Origin: Vallitalea sp.
GTDB taxonomy: Bacteria; Bacillota; Clostridia; Lachnospirales; Vallitaleaceae
Direction of reading: 5' to 3'
Assembly: GCF_025211055.1 (NCBI RefSeq)
Contig: NZ_JAOARO010000023.1
Span: 37,726-101,725 of the forward strand
Length of the DNA: 64,000 nt
Shown here: piece after piece, positions 9,197-18,011 of the stretch
Layout of the letters: the number at the start of each line of letters is the position of its first letter
Position numbering within the stretch: the stretch's first letter is position 1
The notes under the pieces: generated by a model
What the model saw: only the letters and a program-made list of their open reading frames with translations
Database searches by the model: none
What the model was told of the DNA's origin: nothing
Translations under genes and position numbers: made by a program

Positions 9197-9841
9197 ATGA
9201 GATTAATTATGTTAGGTGCCCCTGGTGCTGGTAAAGGAACACAAGCAAAGAGGGTAGCAGCGAAATATAATATTCCGCACATTTCAACAGGTGATATATT
9301 TAGAGACAATATAAAAAACAAGACTGAACTTGGAATAAAAGCCAAGGAATATATGGACAAAGGTTTATTAGTTCCAGATGAATTGGTTGTAGATATAGTT
9401 GCTGATAGACTATTACAAGAGGATTGTAAAGAAGGCTTTATTTTAGACGGTTTTCCAAGAACAATACCTCAAGCAGAGAGTTTAGACAAAGCACTAATGT
9501 CTATGGAAACAAAAATAAATTATGCAATTAATATTGATGTACCTGATGAAAATATAGTAAGAAGAATGTCTGGTAGAAGGGCATGTCTAAATTGCGGTGC
9601 AACTTATCATATAAAGTATAATCCACCAAAAAAGGAAGATATTTGTGATAACTGTACAAGAGAACTGATACTTAGAGATGATGATAAAGAAGAAACAGTA
9701 CTCAAGAGGTTAGAAATTTATCACAAACAAACTAGTCCGTTAATAGAATATTATGGAGAAAAAGATATCTTGATAACTGTTGATGGAACAGTTGATATTG
9801 ATGATGTTACTAAGAGTATTGTTGAGATATTAGGAGCGTAA
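9197..9841 (+). CDS. adk: Adenylate kinase, zinc-binding
   Basis: Adenylate kinase interconverts ATP plus AMP with two ADP. The P-loop is GAPGAGKGTQ near the N-terminus, followed by the AMP-binding region STGDIFRDNI and DGFPRTIPQAE. The LID domain is of the long type and carries four cysteines, C130, C133, C150 and C153, as expected for the structural zinc site of Gram-positive enzymes. The length of 214 residues is normal. The gene is preceded by ggaggt and followed four bases later by map. Confidence 0.97.
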   Translation: MRLIMLGAPGAGKGTQAKRVAAKYNIPHISTGDIFRDNIKNKTELGIKAKEYMDKGLLVPDELVVDIVADRLLQEDCKEGFILDGFPRTIPQAESLDKALMSMETKINYAINIDVPDENIVRRMSGRRACLNCGATYHIKYNPPKKEDICDNCTRELILRDDDKEETVLKRLEIYHKQTSPLIEYYGEKDILITVDGTVDIDDVTKSIVEILGA

Positions 9842-9845
9842 AGTT

Positions 9846-10595
9846 ATGTCAATAACAATTAAAACCAACGAAGAAATAGCAATCATGAGAGAAGCAGGCA
9901 AAATAGTTGCTGGTGCTCATGAATTACTAGAATCAATGATAAAACCAGGAATATCTACATTTGACCTGGATAAGGCCGCAGAAGAATTTATTAGAAGTAG
10001 AAATGCCATTCCATCTTTTAAAGATTACAATGGATATCCAGCTAACATCTGTGCTTCTATTAATGAAGAAGTTGTGCATGGTATTCCTAGCAAGAAAAGA
10101 ATTTTAAAAGAAGGCGATATAATAAGTATTGATATTGGTGCTTACTATAACGGGTTTCATGGCGATGCTGCTAGAACACATGGTGTTGGTGAGATAAGTG
10201 AGGAAGCAAGAGACCTGATTGATGTTACGAAGCAATGCTTTTTTGAAGGATTGAAAGTAATTAAAGAAGGTAATCATTTACACCAGATTTCATCTGCTAT
10301 ACAAAACTATGTTGAAGAAAGAGGCTATTCAGTTGTAAGAGACTTAGTTGGACATGGTGTTGGACGTAAATTACATGAAGAACCTCAAGTTCCAAATTAT
10401 AAAATAATTGGTAGAGGTCCGAAGCTTCTAAAGAATATGGTAATTGCAGTAGAACCGATGATTAATATTGGAAGGTACGAAGTTAGATGGTTAGATGATG
10501 ATTGGACTGTTGTAACAATGGATGGATCATTATCAGCCCATTATGAGAATACCATCTGTATTACTGAAGATGGTTATGAACTTCTTACTATTTAA
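9846..10595 (+). CDS. map: Methionine aminopeptidase, type I
   Basis: This metalloprotease removes the initiator methionine from nascent proteins. The five metal ligands can be placed: the aspartates in ISIDIGA and FHGDAART, the histidine in GHGVGRKLHEEP, and the glutamates in IAVEPMINIG and HYENTICI. The length of 249 residues, without an N-terminal zinc extension, fits the bacterial type Ia class. It follows adk by 4 bases, a common spc-cluster arrangement in Firmicutes, and is followed by a KOW protein. Confidence 0.96.
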   Translation: MSITIKTNEEIAIMREAGKIVAGAHELLESMIKPGISTFDLDKAAEEFIRSRNAIPSFKDYNGYPANICASINEEVVHGIPSKKRILKEGDIISIDIGAYYNGFHGDAARTHGVGEISEEARDLIDVTKQCFFEGLKVIKEGNHLHQISSAIQNYVEERGYSVVRDLVGHGVGRKLHEEPQVPNYKIIGRGPKLLKNMVIAVEPMINIGRYEVRWLDDDWTVVTMDGSLSAHYENTICITEDGYELLTI

Positions 10596-10612
10596 GGCTG
10601 AGGTGTTATACT

Positions 10613-10888
10613 ATGAACGAATTACAATATGGTCAAGTAGTAAAATCGAAGGCCGGTAGAGATAAAGACAAAATATTTGTCATAATAAATATAAAAGGTG
10701 AATATGCTTATTTAGCAGACGGTAATTTAAGACGAATTGAAAAGCCTAAGCAGAAAAAACTTAAGCATATACAACCGACAAATCATGTAATATATGAGAT
10801 AAAAGAGAAGTTAATTAGAGATAAAAAAGTTACAAATGTAGAGATAAGAAGAAATTTAGCTGTTTACAAAGTTAACGACCAAAGTTAA
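10613..10888 (+). CDS. KOW-domain RNA-binding protein
   Basis: This 91-residue protein starts MNELQYGQVVKSKAGRDKDK and continues with FVIINIKGEYAYLADGNLRR. The N-terminal 40 residues resemble a KOW domain, the RNA-binding module of L24, L14e and NusG. The rest is highly basic (KPKQKKLKHIQPTNH). Small KOW proteins between map and infA are common in clostridial ribosomal clusters and are annotated as L14e/L6e/L27e-like. Its molecular role is not established. A function in ribosome assembly or translation is inferred from the context. Confidence 0.8.
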   Translation: MNELQYGQVVKSKAGRDKDKIFVIINIKGEYAYLADGNLRRIEKPKQKKLKHIQPTNHVIYEIKEKLIRDKKVTNVEIRRNLAVYKVNDQS

Positions 10889-10909
10889 ATGGTGGAGGAG
10901 GTTGATAAA

Positions 10910-11128
10910 ATGTCAAAGAAGGATGTAATAGAAGTAGAAGGAACAGTATTAGAGAAGTTACCTAATGCTATGTTTCAAGTTGAGCTTGAGAATGGACATA
11001 AAATCTTAGCTCATATCAGTGGTAAATTAAGGATGAATTATATAAGAATCTTGCCTGGTGACAAAGTAACGGTTGAACTTTCTCCATATGATTTAACTAA
11101 GGGAAGAATTATTTGGAGAGACAAATAA
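10910..11128 (+). CDS. infA: Translation initiation factor IF-1
   Basis: IF-1 is a 72-residue OB-fold protein that occupies the 30S A site during initiation. The frame begins upstream at 10889, but the ribosome-binding site ggaggaggt lies inside that extension, so the ATG of [15 protein letters not shown] is chosen. The blocks [22 protein letters not shown] and [21 protein letters not shown] are diagnostic. It is followed by rpmJ after a 179-base gap, unusually long for this gene pair and rich in inverted repeats. Confidence 0.97.
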   Translation: MSKKDVIEVEGTVLEKLPNAMFQVELENGHKILAHISGKLRMNYIRILPGDKVTVELSPYDLTKGRIIWRDK

Positions 11129-11132
11129 TAGA

Positions 11133-11290
11133 GATATTTTATGTAAATATCCGAAGTAACTTTAGTAATAAGCAAAATAACAATTGATATTGTTTGATAT
11201 AAGTTGAATAAAACCTACAATAAGGTCAACAATTTAACAGAACACAGCTATCTTAAACTTTGAAATGTACCCAAACAAAACTCAATTGTT
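11133..11290 (+). promoter_or_regulatory. Candidate structured leader upstream of rpmJ
   Basis: The gap between infA and rpmJ contains a 7-bp hairpin (gatattt/aaatatc) right after infA. It also contains a 9-bp perfect inverted repeat, aacaattga at 11179 and tcaattgtt at 11282, that would close a loop of about 95 bases. The second arm ends just before the rpmJ ribosome-binding site aggaaggag, so pairing could influence L36 translation. No clear promoter was identified. The leader role is inference from pairing and position. Confidence 0.4.
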
Positions 11291-11307
11291 TAGGAAGGAG
11301 CAATAAG

Positions 11308-11421
11308 ATGAAAGTAAGAGCGTCCGTAAAACCTATGTGTGAAAAATGCAAGATAATTAAAAGAAAAGGTCGAGTTCGCGTTATCTGTGAGAACCCAAAG
11401 CATAAACAAAAACAAGGTTGA
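11308..11421 (+). CDS. rpmJ: 50S ribosomal protein L36, zinc-binding
   Basis: L36 is the smallest ribosomal protein and binds 23S rRNA near the sarcin-ricin loop. The 37-residue frame starts [15 protein letters not shown] and carries the zinc ligands C11, C14, C27 and H32. It is preceded by a strong aggaaggag site. This is the zinc-containing housekeeping form. It is short enough to be missed by ORF length filters. It lies between infA and rpsM, its normal place. Confidence 0.97.
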   Translation: MKVRASVKPMCEKCKIIKRKGRVRVICENPKHKQKQG

Positions 11422-11586
11422 TCAGTATAGTTAAACTAGATTTTCTTTATTGAGATTCTAAAAACGGTGATACGTTTATGGAATAGAAAGTGACTATGTC
11501 ACGATAATTATAGGATTATACATTGAAGAAAAAACATGACAACAATGTATAATATATATAACTTTTGTTAAAAATCTAAAAAAGTA

Positions 11587-11615
11587 TTGCATATAATATT
11601 AAGATAGTATATAAT
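11587..11615 (+). promoter_or_regulatory. Sigma-A-type promoter upstream of rpsM
   Basis: TTGCAT and TATAAT are separated by exactly 17 bases. This would start a transcript near 11622, giving a leader of about 300 bases before rpsM. It suggests the alpha part of the cluster (rpsM-rpsK-rpsD-rpoA-rplQ) has its own promoter in addition to read-through from upstream. Confidence 0.72.
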
Positions 11616-11621
11616 TACTAA

Positions 11622-11925
11622 TTGTGATATTATGCACAAAATTAGGGTTGAAATTATAAAATAACCTTAATGATTAATTATGAATTACATTTTTGAGATT
11701 GTCATAATGATAGTTTTAAAAAGTAAGATATAAGCGGCTGAGTAATGACTCACCAGGATGTGTTGTTCTAGTAAGTTATTACACAAATTAAAAATGATCA
11801 TTAAATGATTCTCACTAAGTCATTTAATATTGTGAAAAAATATGTTGGGATAATATTATCTAATATTTCACCGCATTAGATTATTATTCATTCCTTATCT
11901 TAAAAAACGGAGGTGTGAAGTACAC
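11622..11925 (+). promoter_or_regulatory. Long structured leader of the rpsM (alpha) operon
   Basis: About 300 non-coding bases separate the promoter from rpsM. Stems seen are tgagt/actca (11739-11752), a competing pairing of gtaatgact (11742-11750) with agttattac (11774-11782), and a 9-bp perfect hairpin attaaatga/tcatttaat (11800-11828). In E. coli the alpha operon is controlled by S4 binding to a leader just upstream of rpsM, but this sequence does not visibly match that element. A ribosomal-protein autoregulatory leader is the best inference. The upstream part of the gap, 11422-11586, holds only a short gtgac/gtcac hairpin near 11490. Confidence 0.5.
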
Positions 11926-12294
11926 ATGGCTCGTATTGCTGGTGTTGATTTACCAAGAGAAAAGCGTGTAGAAATTGGTCTAACATATATTTATGGTATT
12001 GGTAGAGCAAGCTCTAATCGTATATTAAAAGAAGCAGGTATTAATCCCGATACAAGAGTAAGAGACTTGACAGACGACGAATCAGCTAAGATTCGTGAGA
12101 TTATAGATAATTCTCAATTGGTTGAAGGGGATCTTAGAAGAGAAAGAGCATTAAACATCAAACGTTTAATGGAAATAGGATGTTATCGTGGTATTCGTCA
12201 TAGAAGAGGTCTTCCTGTTAGAGGACAAAAGACTAAAACGAATGCTAGAACAAGAAAAGGACCAAAAAGAACAGTAGCTAATAAGAAAAAATAA
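11926..12294 (+). CDS. rpsM: 30S ribosomal protein S13
   Basis: S13 (122 residues) lies at the top of the 30S head, contacts the P-site tRNA and forms intersubunit bridges. The start [19 protein letters not shown], the helix-hairpin-helix-like [18 protein letters not shown] and the C-terminal [20 protein letters not shown] are diagnostic. The length is normal. The ribosome-binding site ggaggtg is clear. It is the first gene after a long leader with its own promoter, so it heads the alpha-operon unit. Confidence 0.97.
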   Translation: MARIAGVDLPREKRVEIGLTYIYGIGRASSNRILKEAGINPDTRVRDLTDDESAKIREIIDNSQLVEGDLRRERALNIKRLMEIGCYRGIRHRRGLPVRGQKTKTNARTRKGPKRTVANKKK

Positions 12295-12315
12295 CCCATA
12301 AGGGAGGTTTGATTA

Positions 12316-12711
12316 ATGGCAAAGAAAGTGTCCAAAAGAGGGACCAAAAAGCGTGTGAAAAAGCATATTGAACGTGGACAAGCGCATATCAAATCAACAT
12401 TTAATAATACAATTGTTACGTTAACAGATACTCAAGGAAATGCAATTTCATGGGCAAGTGCTGGAGGACTTGGATTTAGAGGTTCAAGAAAATCTACACC
12501 ATATGCTGCTCAAATGGCAGCTGACACTGCTGCAAAAGCAGCAATGATACATGGTTTAAAAATAGTTGAAGTAATGGTTAAAGGACCAGGTTCAGGAAGA
12601 GAAGCTGCTATTAGAGCACTTCAAGCTGCTGGACTTGAGGTTACAAGTATAAAAGACGTAACACCAGTACCACATAATGGTTGTCGTCCACCAAAACGTA
12701 GAAGAGTATAA
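12316..12711 (+). CDS. rpsK: 30S ribosomal protein S11
   Basis: S11 (131 residues) lies on the 30S platform and helps shape the E site and the Shine-Dalgarno helix region. The N-terminus is Lys/Arg-rich. The blocks [18 protein letters not shown] and [20 protein letters not shown] are diagnostic, as is the C-terminal [16 protein letters not shown]. The length is typical. It is separated from rpsM by 21 bases and from rpsD by 28 bases, with strong ribosome-binding sites on both. Confidence 0.97.
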   Translation: MAKKVSKRGTKKRVKKHIERGQAHIKSTFNNTIVTLTDTQGNAISWASAGGLGFRGSRKSTPYAAQMAADTAAKAAMIHGLKIVEVMVKGPGSGREAAIRALQAAGLEVTSIKDVTPVPHNGCRPPKRRRV

Positions 12712-12739
12712 TTCAATCGGCTAGGAGGTGTAATAAAAA

Positions 12740-13366
12740 ATGGCAAGATATAGAGGTGCAGTATGCAGACTTTGCCGTAGAGAAGGTGAAAAACTATTCT
12801 TAAAAGGTGAAAGATGTTATACAGGAAAATGTGCTATAGATCGTAGACCTTATGCTCCAGGAGATCACGGTAAAAGACGTACAAAGATTTCTGAGTATGG
12901 TTTACAGTTAAGACAAAAACAGAAAGCAAAAAGAATCTATGGTGTTTTAGAAACACAATTTAGAAATTACTTTGCAGATGCTGATAAAAGAAAAGGTATT
13001 ACAGGTGAAAACTTACTTATAATCCTTGAAACTAGATTAGATAATGTTGTATATAGAGCTGGTCTTGGTCGTTCAAGAACTGAAGCAAGACAAGTGGTTA
13101 GACATAATCATATTACAGTAAATGGTAAAAAAGTTAACATCCCTTCATATCAAGTTAGACCAGGAGATGTTATTGAAGTTAAAGAAAAATCATTAAGCAT
13201 CCAAAGATTTAAGGATATTGTAGAAACTACAAGTTCAAGAATTGTCCCAGAATGGATAGATGCTGATATAGAAAACAAGACAGTGAAAGTTGTTTCTGTT
13301 CCAACTAGAGAACAAATCGATACTAATATCGAAGAAACACTAATTGTCGAGTTATATTCAAAATAA
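12740..13366 (+). CDS. rpsD: 30S ribosomal protein S4, zinc-containing type
   Basis: S4 (208 residues) nucleates 30S assembly by binding the 5' domain of 16S rRNA. The N-terminus carries four cysteines (C9, C12, C26, C31) that form the zinc finger of the C+ type. The S4 RNA-binding domain follows at about residues 95-160 with [20 protein letters not shown] and [20 protein letters not shown]. In E. coli S4 represses its own operon. The structured RNAs upstream of rpsM and downstream of rpsD are possible targets, which is inference. Confidence 0.97.
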   Translation: MARYRGAVCRLCRREGEKLFLKGERCYTGKCAIDRRPYAPGDHGKRRTKISEYGLQLRQKQKAKRIYGVLETQFRNYFADADKRKGITGENLLIILETRLDNVVYRAGLGRSRTEARQVVRHNHITVNGKKVNIPSYQVRPGDVIEVKEKSLSIQRFKDIVETTSSRIVPEWIDADIENKTVKVVSVPTREQIDTNIEETLIVELYSK

Positions 13367-13413
13367 TAATATATAGGTATATAGAATCTATATTAGTAAT
13401 TTATTTAACTTAT

Positions 13414-13540
13414 AAGTCAAGTAAAATGTGTGCACAAAAATTGACTTGATGTTTACTACCCTCAGAGCATGGACATAGCGCTCCCAGCGCTTCAAGTCTA
13501 CATAGGAAAAAAGGTATTTATAAAAACTATAAATCCTATG
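13414..13540 (+). promoter_or_regulatory. Structured RNA with alternative stems between rpsD and rpoA
   Basis: Several perfect pairings are visible in this 204-base gap. Segment aagtcaa (13414-13420) pairs with ttgactt (13441-13447). Segment gacttga (13443-13449), which shares bases with the latter, pairs with tcaagtc (13492-13498). The second stem encloses an agcgct-ccc-agcgct hairpin (13477-13491). A further hairpin, catagg/cctatg around atttata/tataaat (13501-13540), ends about 15 bases before the rpoA ribosome-binding site. The first two stems exclude each other, as in attenuators. No T-run terminator was found, so the element may act on translation or mRNA processing. Confidence 0.55.
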
Positions 13541-13570
13541 GTAAAATAAAGGAAAAAGGAGGGTCATTGA

Positions 13571-14530
13571 ATGTTTGATTTTGAAAAACCAAAAATAGAT
13601 ATCGTTGAAATAACTGAGGATAACAGATATGGTCGTTTTGTTATAGAACCTCTAGAAAGAGGTTACGGAACTACTTTAGGTAATTCACTTCGTAGAATTA
13701 TGTTGTCATCACTACCTGGTGCTTCTATAAGTAGCGTTAAGATTGAAGGGGTATTGCATGAATTTTCCTCAATACCAGGTGTTAAAGAAGATGTTACTGA
13801 AGTTATTATGAATCTTAAGCACTTAGCTATTAAGAATAATAGTGATAGTCCAGAGCCAAAAGTGGCATATATAGAGTTTGAAGGTGAAGGTGTCGTAACA
13901 GCTGCGGATATTCAAGCTGATCCTGATATTGAAATCATAAACCCTGATTTACCAATTGCTACACTTAGCGGTGGAGCTGACAGTAAATTATTCATGGAAC
14001 TTACTATTACAAAAGGTAGAGGTTACATTAGTGCTGACAAAAACAAATCAGAAGATCAACCAATAGGAGTTATTCCAGTTGACTCTATATATACACCTGT
14101 AGAAAGAGTTAATCTTATAGTTGAAAATACTCGTGTTGGTCAAATTACTGATTATGATAAATTAACTTTAGAAGTTTGGACAAACGGAACATTATCTCCT
14201 GATGAATCTGTTAGTTTAGCAGCTAAAGTACTTAGCGAACATCTTAATCTTTTTATTGACCTATCAGAAAACGCTAAGAATGCTGAAGTAATGGTTGAAA
14301 AAGAAGATGATGAAAAAGAGAAAGTTCTAGAAATGAGTATTGATGAATTAGAACTATCTGTACGTTCATATAACTGCTTGAAGAGAGCGGGTATTAATAC
14401 TGTTGAAGAACTTACCAATAGAACATCTGAAGATATGATGAAAGTACGTAATCTTGGTCGTAAATCTTTAGAAGAAGTATTGGCAAAATTAAAAGAATTA
14501 GGGTTATCTCTAAAACCTAGTGATGAGTAA
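13571..14530 (+). CDS. rpoA: DNA-directed RNA polymerase subunit alpha
   Basis: The alpha subunit (319 residues) scaffolds RNA polymerase assembly, and its C-terminal domain contacts UP elements and activators. The N-terminal domain includes [20 protein letters not shown] and [15 protein letters not shown]. After an acidic linker ([10 protein letters not shown]), the C-terminal domain is present with [19 protein letters not shown] and [16 protein letters not shown]. The length is typical. It lies in the alpha operon between rpsD and rplQ behind a structured gap that may adjust its output relative to the ribosomal proteins. Confidence 0.97.
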   Translation: MFDFEKPKIDIVEITEDNRYGRFVIEPLERGYGTTLGNSLRRIMLSSLPGASISSVKIEGVLHEFSSIPGVKEDVTEVIMNLKHLAIKNNSDSPEPKVAYIEFEGEGVVTAADIQADPDIEIINPDLPIATLSGGADSKLFMELTITKGRGYISADKNKSEDQPIGVIPVDSIYTPVERVNLIVENTRVGQITDYDKLTLEVWTNGTLSPDESVSLAAKVLSEHLNLFIDLSENAKNAEVMVEKEDDEKEKVLEMSIDELELSVRSYNCLKRAGINTVEELTNRTSEDMMKVRNLGRKSLEEVLAKLKELGLSLKPSDE

Positions 14531-14584
14531 TACTAATTAAGTCTTATAGATTATAACATCTGGAAAAAAGGAGGTTAAGCAGAA

Positions 14585-15121
14585 ATGGCAGGATATAGAA
14601 AGCTTGGCAGAACTTCTTCACAAAGAAAAGCATTACTAAGAAACCAAGTAACTAATTTGATTTATCATGGACAAATTAGAACAACAGTTAGTAAAGCTAA
14701 AGAAGTTCGTAAAATTACTGAAAAATTAATAGCATTATCCGTAAAGGAAAAAGATAATTATGAAACAGTAACTGTAACTCAAAAAGTACCTAAGAAAACT
14801 GCTGATGGAAAAAGAGTTAAGACAGTAGTAGATGGCAAAAAAGTTACTGAATTTGAAAATATCGAAAAAACTATTAAAAAAGATAGTGCTACTAGATTAC
14901 ACGCACGTAGACAAATACTTAAGGTTTTATACCCAGTAAAAGAAGTGCCTGTAAAGAATGCTGGTAAAAAAGCAAACACTAAACAAGTTAACTTAGTAGA
15001 TAAGTTATTTGATGAGATTGCTCCAAAGTATTCTGATAGAAATGGTGGATATACAAGAATTATTAAAATAGGACCTCGTAGAGGTGACGGTGCAGAAGAA
15101 GTAATTATTGAATTAGTGTAA
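14585..15121 (+). CDS. rplQ: 50S ribosomal protein L17, extended form
   Basis: L17 binds 23S rRNA near the tunnel exit region. The N-terminal half ([20 protein letters not shown] and [20 protein letters not shown]) is standard. The protein has 178 residues instead of about 113-130. The extra sequence is a charged insertion at about residues 55-100 (around [17 protein letters not shown]) and a smaller one near residues 120-138. The usual ending [17 protein letters not shown] is intact, so the gene is not broken. Extended L17 proteins are known in some Lachnospirales, but I cannot verify the distribution here. Confidence 0.95.
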   Translation: MAGYRKLGRTSSQRKALLRNQVTNLIYHGQIRTTVSKAKEVRKITEKLIALSVKEKDNYETVTVTQKVPKKTADGKRVKTVVDGKKVTEFENIEKTIKKDSATRLHARRQILKVLYPVKEVPVKNAGKKANTKQVNLVDKLFDEIAPKYSDRNGGYTRIIKIGPRRGDGAEEVIIELV

Positions 15122-15142
15122 TTTTGCATTAGTAAATAATAT

Positions 15143-15180
15143 AGGGATTAAGGCATATTTGCACTTAATCCCTTATTTGT
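15143..15180 (+). terminator. Probable terminator after rplQ
   Basis: A 9-bp perfect stem, agggattaa with ttaatccct, encloses a 13-base loop and is followed by the moderately T-rich tatttgt. It closes the ribosomal alpha operon. The T-run is weak, so some read-through to the ecf genes is possible. Confidence 0.7.
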
Positions 15181-15303
15181 AATTAAATATAAATTAATTA
15201 AATATGTTGAGTTTTAAGATAGGGTAATATATACTATTATAAGTATTCAATTTCTATACTACCTATATTTCTACAATACTGATTATAAAGTGAGATATAT
15301 AAG

Positions 15304-15405
15304 TTGAATTTAATAATTACTATAGACGTAGATGTTTAGTTCTATTAGGTTTATAAAATCAAGGGAACTATATTGAACTTATTAAAATGAGTGTATAGAT
15401 GTTTA
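15304..15405 (+). repeat. Intergenic repeat motif, two related copies upstream of ecfA1
   Basis: The 33-base segment at 15373-15405 (TTGAACTTATT...TAGATGTTTA) is closely matched by 55537-55569, upstream of the CBS-ACT gene. A more diverged relative lies at 15304-15338. In the two close copies TTGAAC is followed after 17 bases by TAGATG, a promoter-like spacing. This could be a promoter-operator shared by two loci. The rest of the 15181-15485 gap is plain AT-rich sequence. Confidence 0.55.
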
Positions 15406-15408
15406 TAT

Positions 15409-15437
15409 TTAATATACAGAAAATTGATGTTTATAAT
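15409..15437 (+). promoter_or_regulatory. Weak candidate promoter for the ecfA1-ecfA2-ecfT-truA operon
   Basis: TTAATA and TATAAT are separated by 17 bases and lie about 50 bases before the ecfA1 start. The -10 box is perfect and the -35 box is poor (4 of 6). It sits directly after the repeated 33-base motif, which might bind an activator. Confidence 0.4.
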
Positions 15438-15485
15438 AGTCTATATTACTTAACAATGATAATATAGCAACAGGTGGTGTAACAA

Positions 15486-16337
15486 ATGGAAATGATTAAA
15501 TCAAAAGGTTTAGTATATGAATATCATACCCATAATGATATGGGTGAAATAGAAGAATTAAACATAGCACTTGACCATGTGGATATAGATATCAATAAAG
15601 GAGAATTCATAGCCATACTAGGACATAATGGTTCAGGGAAATCTACTATGGCAAAGCATTTAAATGCCCTTTTAACCCCAACAGAAGGTACTCTATGGGT
15701 AAAGGGTATGGATACAAAAAAAGAAGACGATATATGGCACATAAGGCAAACGGCAGGAATGGTATTTCAGAACCCTGATAATCAGATAATTGCTACTGTA
15801 GTAGAAGAAGATGTAGCCTTTGGACCAGAGAATCTAGGAATAGAGTCAGGGAAAATAAGAAAAAGAGTAGATAGTGCATTGGATACTGTAGGGATGCAAG
15901 CATATAGTACCCATTCACCTAATAAACTATCAGGTGGACAAAAGCAGAGAATAGCTATTGCTGGAGTTTTAGCTATGAAACCTGAATGTATTATATTAGA
16001 TGAACCTACTGCAATGCTAGATCCTTCTGGACGAAAAGAAGTAATAGAAACTGTTCAAGAATTAAACAAACATGAAAATATAACAATTATTCTTATTACA
16101 CATTATATGGAAGAGGCTATAGAAGCAGATAGAGTATATGTAATGGATGAAGGTAAGATAGCATTACAAGGAACTCCAGATGAAGTTTTTACGCAGGTAG
16201 AGCAGATGAAGACATTAGGACTTGATGTTCCACAAGTAACAGAACTAACTTACATGCTTAAAAAAAATAATATTAATATACCAGCAAATATTCTTAATGT
16301 AAAGGAAATGGTTGATGCACTATGTCAATTAAAATAG
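15486..16337 (+). CDS. ecfA1: ECF transporter ATPase EcfA1
   Basis: This is one of the two ATPases that power energy-coupling-factor importers for vitamins and metal ions. The Walker A motif is GHNGSGKST, the signature LSGGQKQR, and the Walker [12 protein letters not shown], within 283 residues. The Q-loop region [24 protein letters not shown] is typical of the EcfA/CbiO family. Its 3' end overlaps ecfA2 by 16 bases. The substrate-binding S components are not in this window, so the transported compounds cannot be named. The ecfA-ecfT group next to rplQ is a conserved Firmicute arrangement. Confidence 0.94.
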   Translation: MEMIKSKGLVYEYHTHNDMGEIEELNIALDHVDIDINKGEFIAILGHNGSGKSTMAKHLNALLTPTEGTLWVKGMDTKKEDDIWHIRQTAGMVFQNPDNQIIATVVEEDVAFGPENLGIESGKIRKRVDSALDTVGMQAYSTHSPNKLSGGQKQRIAIAGVLAMKPECIILDEPTAMLDPSGRKEVIETVQELNKHENITIILITHYMEEAIEADRVYVMDEGKIALQGTPDEVFTQVEQMKTLGLDVPQVTELTYMLKKNNINIPANILNVKEMVDALCQLK

Positions 16338-17182
16338 ATAACTTAACATATGTTTATAGTCAAAATACACCTTTTGAAAAAAAAGCTATTGATAATGTAT
16401 CTCTAGAAATAAAAGATGGTGAATTTGTAGGTCTTATCGGACATACAGGTTCTGGTAAATCTACATTAATTCAACATTTCAATGGATTATTAAAACCTAC
16501 TAGTGGAAATGTATATGTTAATAATATAGATATATATAGTAAAGAAAAGCCTTTGCGAGAAATAAGACAAAAAGTAGGACTAGTGTTCCAGTATCCAGAA
16601 CATCAATTATTTGAAATGAGTGTTTATAAAGATGTTGCTTTTGGACCTACTAACATGGGGCTAGAAAAAGAAGAAATCGATAAAAGAATCAAAGAAGCAA
16701 TAAGTATTGTAGGATTAGGAGAAGAAACCTATGAAAAATCCCCTTTTGAATTATCAGGAGGTCAAAAAAGAAGAGTAGCTATAGCTGGTGTTCTAGCCAT
16801 GAAACCAGATGTACTAATTCTAGATGAACCAACAGCTGGTCTTGACCCTAGAGGTAGAGATGAGATACTTGATGAGATATCTAAGTTACATAAAGAACTA
16901 GGTATAACTGTCATTCTAGTATCACATAGTATGGAAGATGTAGGTAAATACGTTGAACGTATTATCGTGATGGATAAAGGCAAAGTACGATATGATGACA
17001 TACCGAAGAAAGTATTTAATCATATTGAAGAATTGGAATCAATGGGGCTTGGTGTACCCCAAGTAACCTACTTAATGAAAGAACTTAAGAACAAAGGTTT
17101 TCTTGTTACCAATGAAGTAACTACAATACAAGAAGCATACGATGAGATAATGAATGCTATTAGTAAGGATGTGAAAATATGA
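16322..17182 (+). CDS. ecfA2: ECF transporter ATPase EcfA2
   Basis: This is the second ATPase of the ECF energy module, 286 residues long, forming a heterodimer with EcfA1. It carries Walker [10 protein letters not shown], signature ELSGGQKRR and Walker [13 protein letters not shown]. The segment [21 protein letters not shown] is diagnostic for the EcfA2 branch. It starts inside the end of ecfA1 and its stop overlaps ecfT by 4 bases, so the three proteins are almost certainly co-translated. Confidence 0.94.
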   Translation: MSIKIDNLTYVYSQNTPFEKKAIDNVSLEIKDGEFVGLIGHTGSGKSTLIQHFNGLLKPTSGNVYVNNIDIYSKEKPLREIRQKVGLVFQYPEHQLFEMSVYKDVAFGPTNMGLEKEEIDKRIKEAISIVGLGEETYEKSPFELSGGQKRRVAIAGVLAMKPDVLILDEPTAGLDPRGRDEILDEISKLHKELGITVILVSHSMEDVGKYVERIIVMDKGKVRYDDIPKKVFNHIEELESMGLGVPQVTYLMKELKNKGFLVTNEVTTIQEAYDEIMNAISKDVKI

Positions 17183-17970
17183 TTCGAGACATAACCATTG
17201 GTCAATACTATCCTGCTAATTCTTATATACACGAATTAGATCCAAGAATGAAATTATTAGGAACCCTTACTTTTATTATTTCCTTGTTCATTGCGAATAA
17301 TGTTTGGGGATATATTGTAGCATTTGTATATCTAGGAACAGTAATAATAATATCAAAAGTACCCTTAAAATTTATGTTAAAGGGGTTAAAAGCAATATTT
17401 ATTATAATTATTTTAACAGTTATACTGAATTTGTTTTTTACTCCTGGAGAAGAAAAACTCTTTAATATAGGAAGTGTTGTAGTATATAAGGAAGGACTGT
17501 ATTTTGCAGCGTTAATGGCTATTAGACTTATTTTTCTAATAATTGGTTCTTCAATACTTACTCTTACTACTTCACCAATACAACTTACAGATGGTATTGA
17601 ATACTCATTGAATCCATTAAAAAAAATAAAAGTACCAGCACATGAAATAGCTATGATGATGACTATAGCATTAAGGTTCATACCTATTTTATTAGAAGAG
17701 ACTGATAAAATAATGAAGGCTCAGATGGCTAGAGGAGCTGACTTCGAATCAGGAGGTATTGTAAAAAGAGCTAAAAGTCTTATTCCATTGCTTGTACCAT
17801 TATTTATATCTGCGTTTAGAAGAGCAGATGATCTAGCATTAGCCATGGAAGCTAGATGTTATAGAGGTGGAGAAGGACGAACAAGGATGAAACAACTAAA
17901 GTATACCAAATATGATCTAGTTGCATTGATTGTATTGGTAGTTTACATTACTATACTTATCATTCTTTAA
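17179..17970 (+). CDS. ecfT: ECF transporter transmembrane protein EcfT
   Basis: EcfT (263 residues) is the membrane scaffold that links the ATPase pair to interchangeable S components. Several hydrophobic segments are visible. The cytoplasmic coupling helices carry the family's Ala-Arg-Gly motifs: [12 protein letters not shown] and, further on, [15 protein letters not shown]. The N-terminal [15 protein letters not shown] is also typical. The ATG overlaps the ecfA2 stop by 4 bases. It is followed by truA, completing a four-gene unit common in clostridia. Confidence 0.94.
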   Translation: MIRDITIGQYYPANSYIHELDPRMKLLGTLTFIISLFIANNVWGYIVAFVYLGTVIIISKVPLKFMLKGLKAIFIIIILTVILNLFFTPGEEKLFNIGSVVVYKEGLYFAALMAIRLIFLIIGSSILTLTTSPIQLTDGIEYSLNPLKKIKVPAHEIAMMMTIALRFIPILLEETDKIMKAQMARGADFESGGIVKRAKSLIPLLVPLFISAFRRADDLALAMEARCYRGGEGRTRMKQLKYTKYDLVALIVLVVYITILIIL

Positions 17971-18011
17971 TAAGTATGGTAATATTATAAAACAACTTGA
18001 AGGTGAAGATA

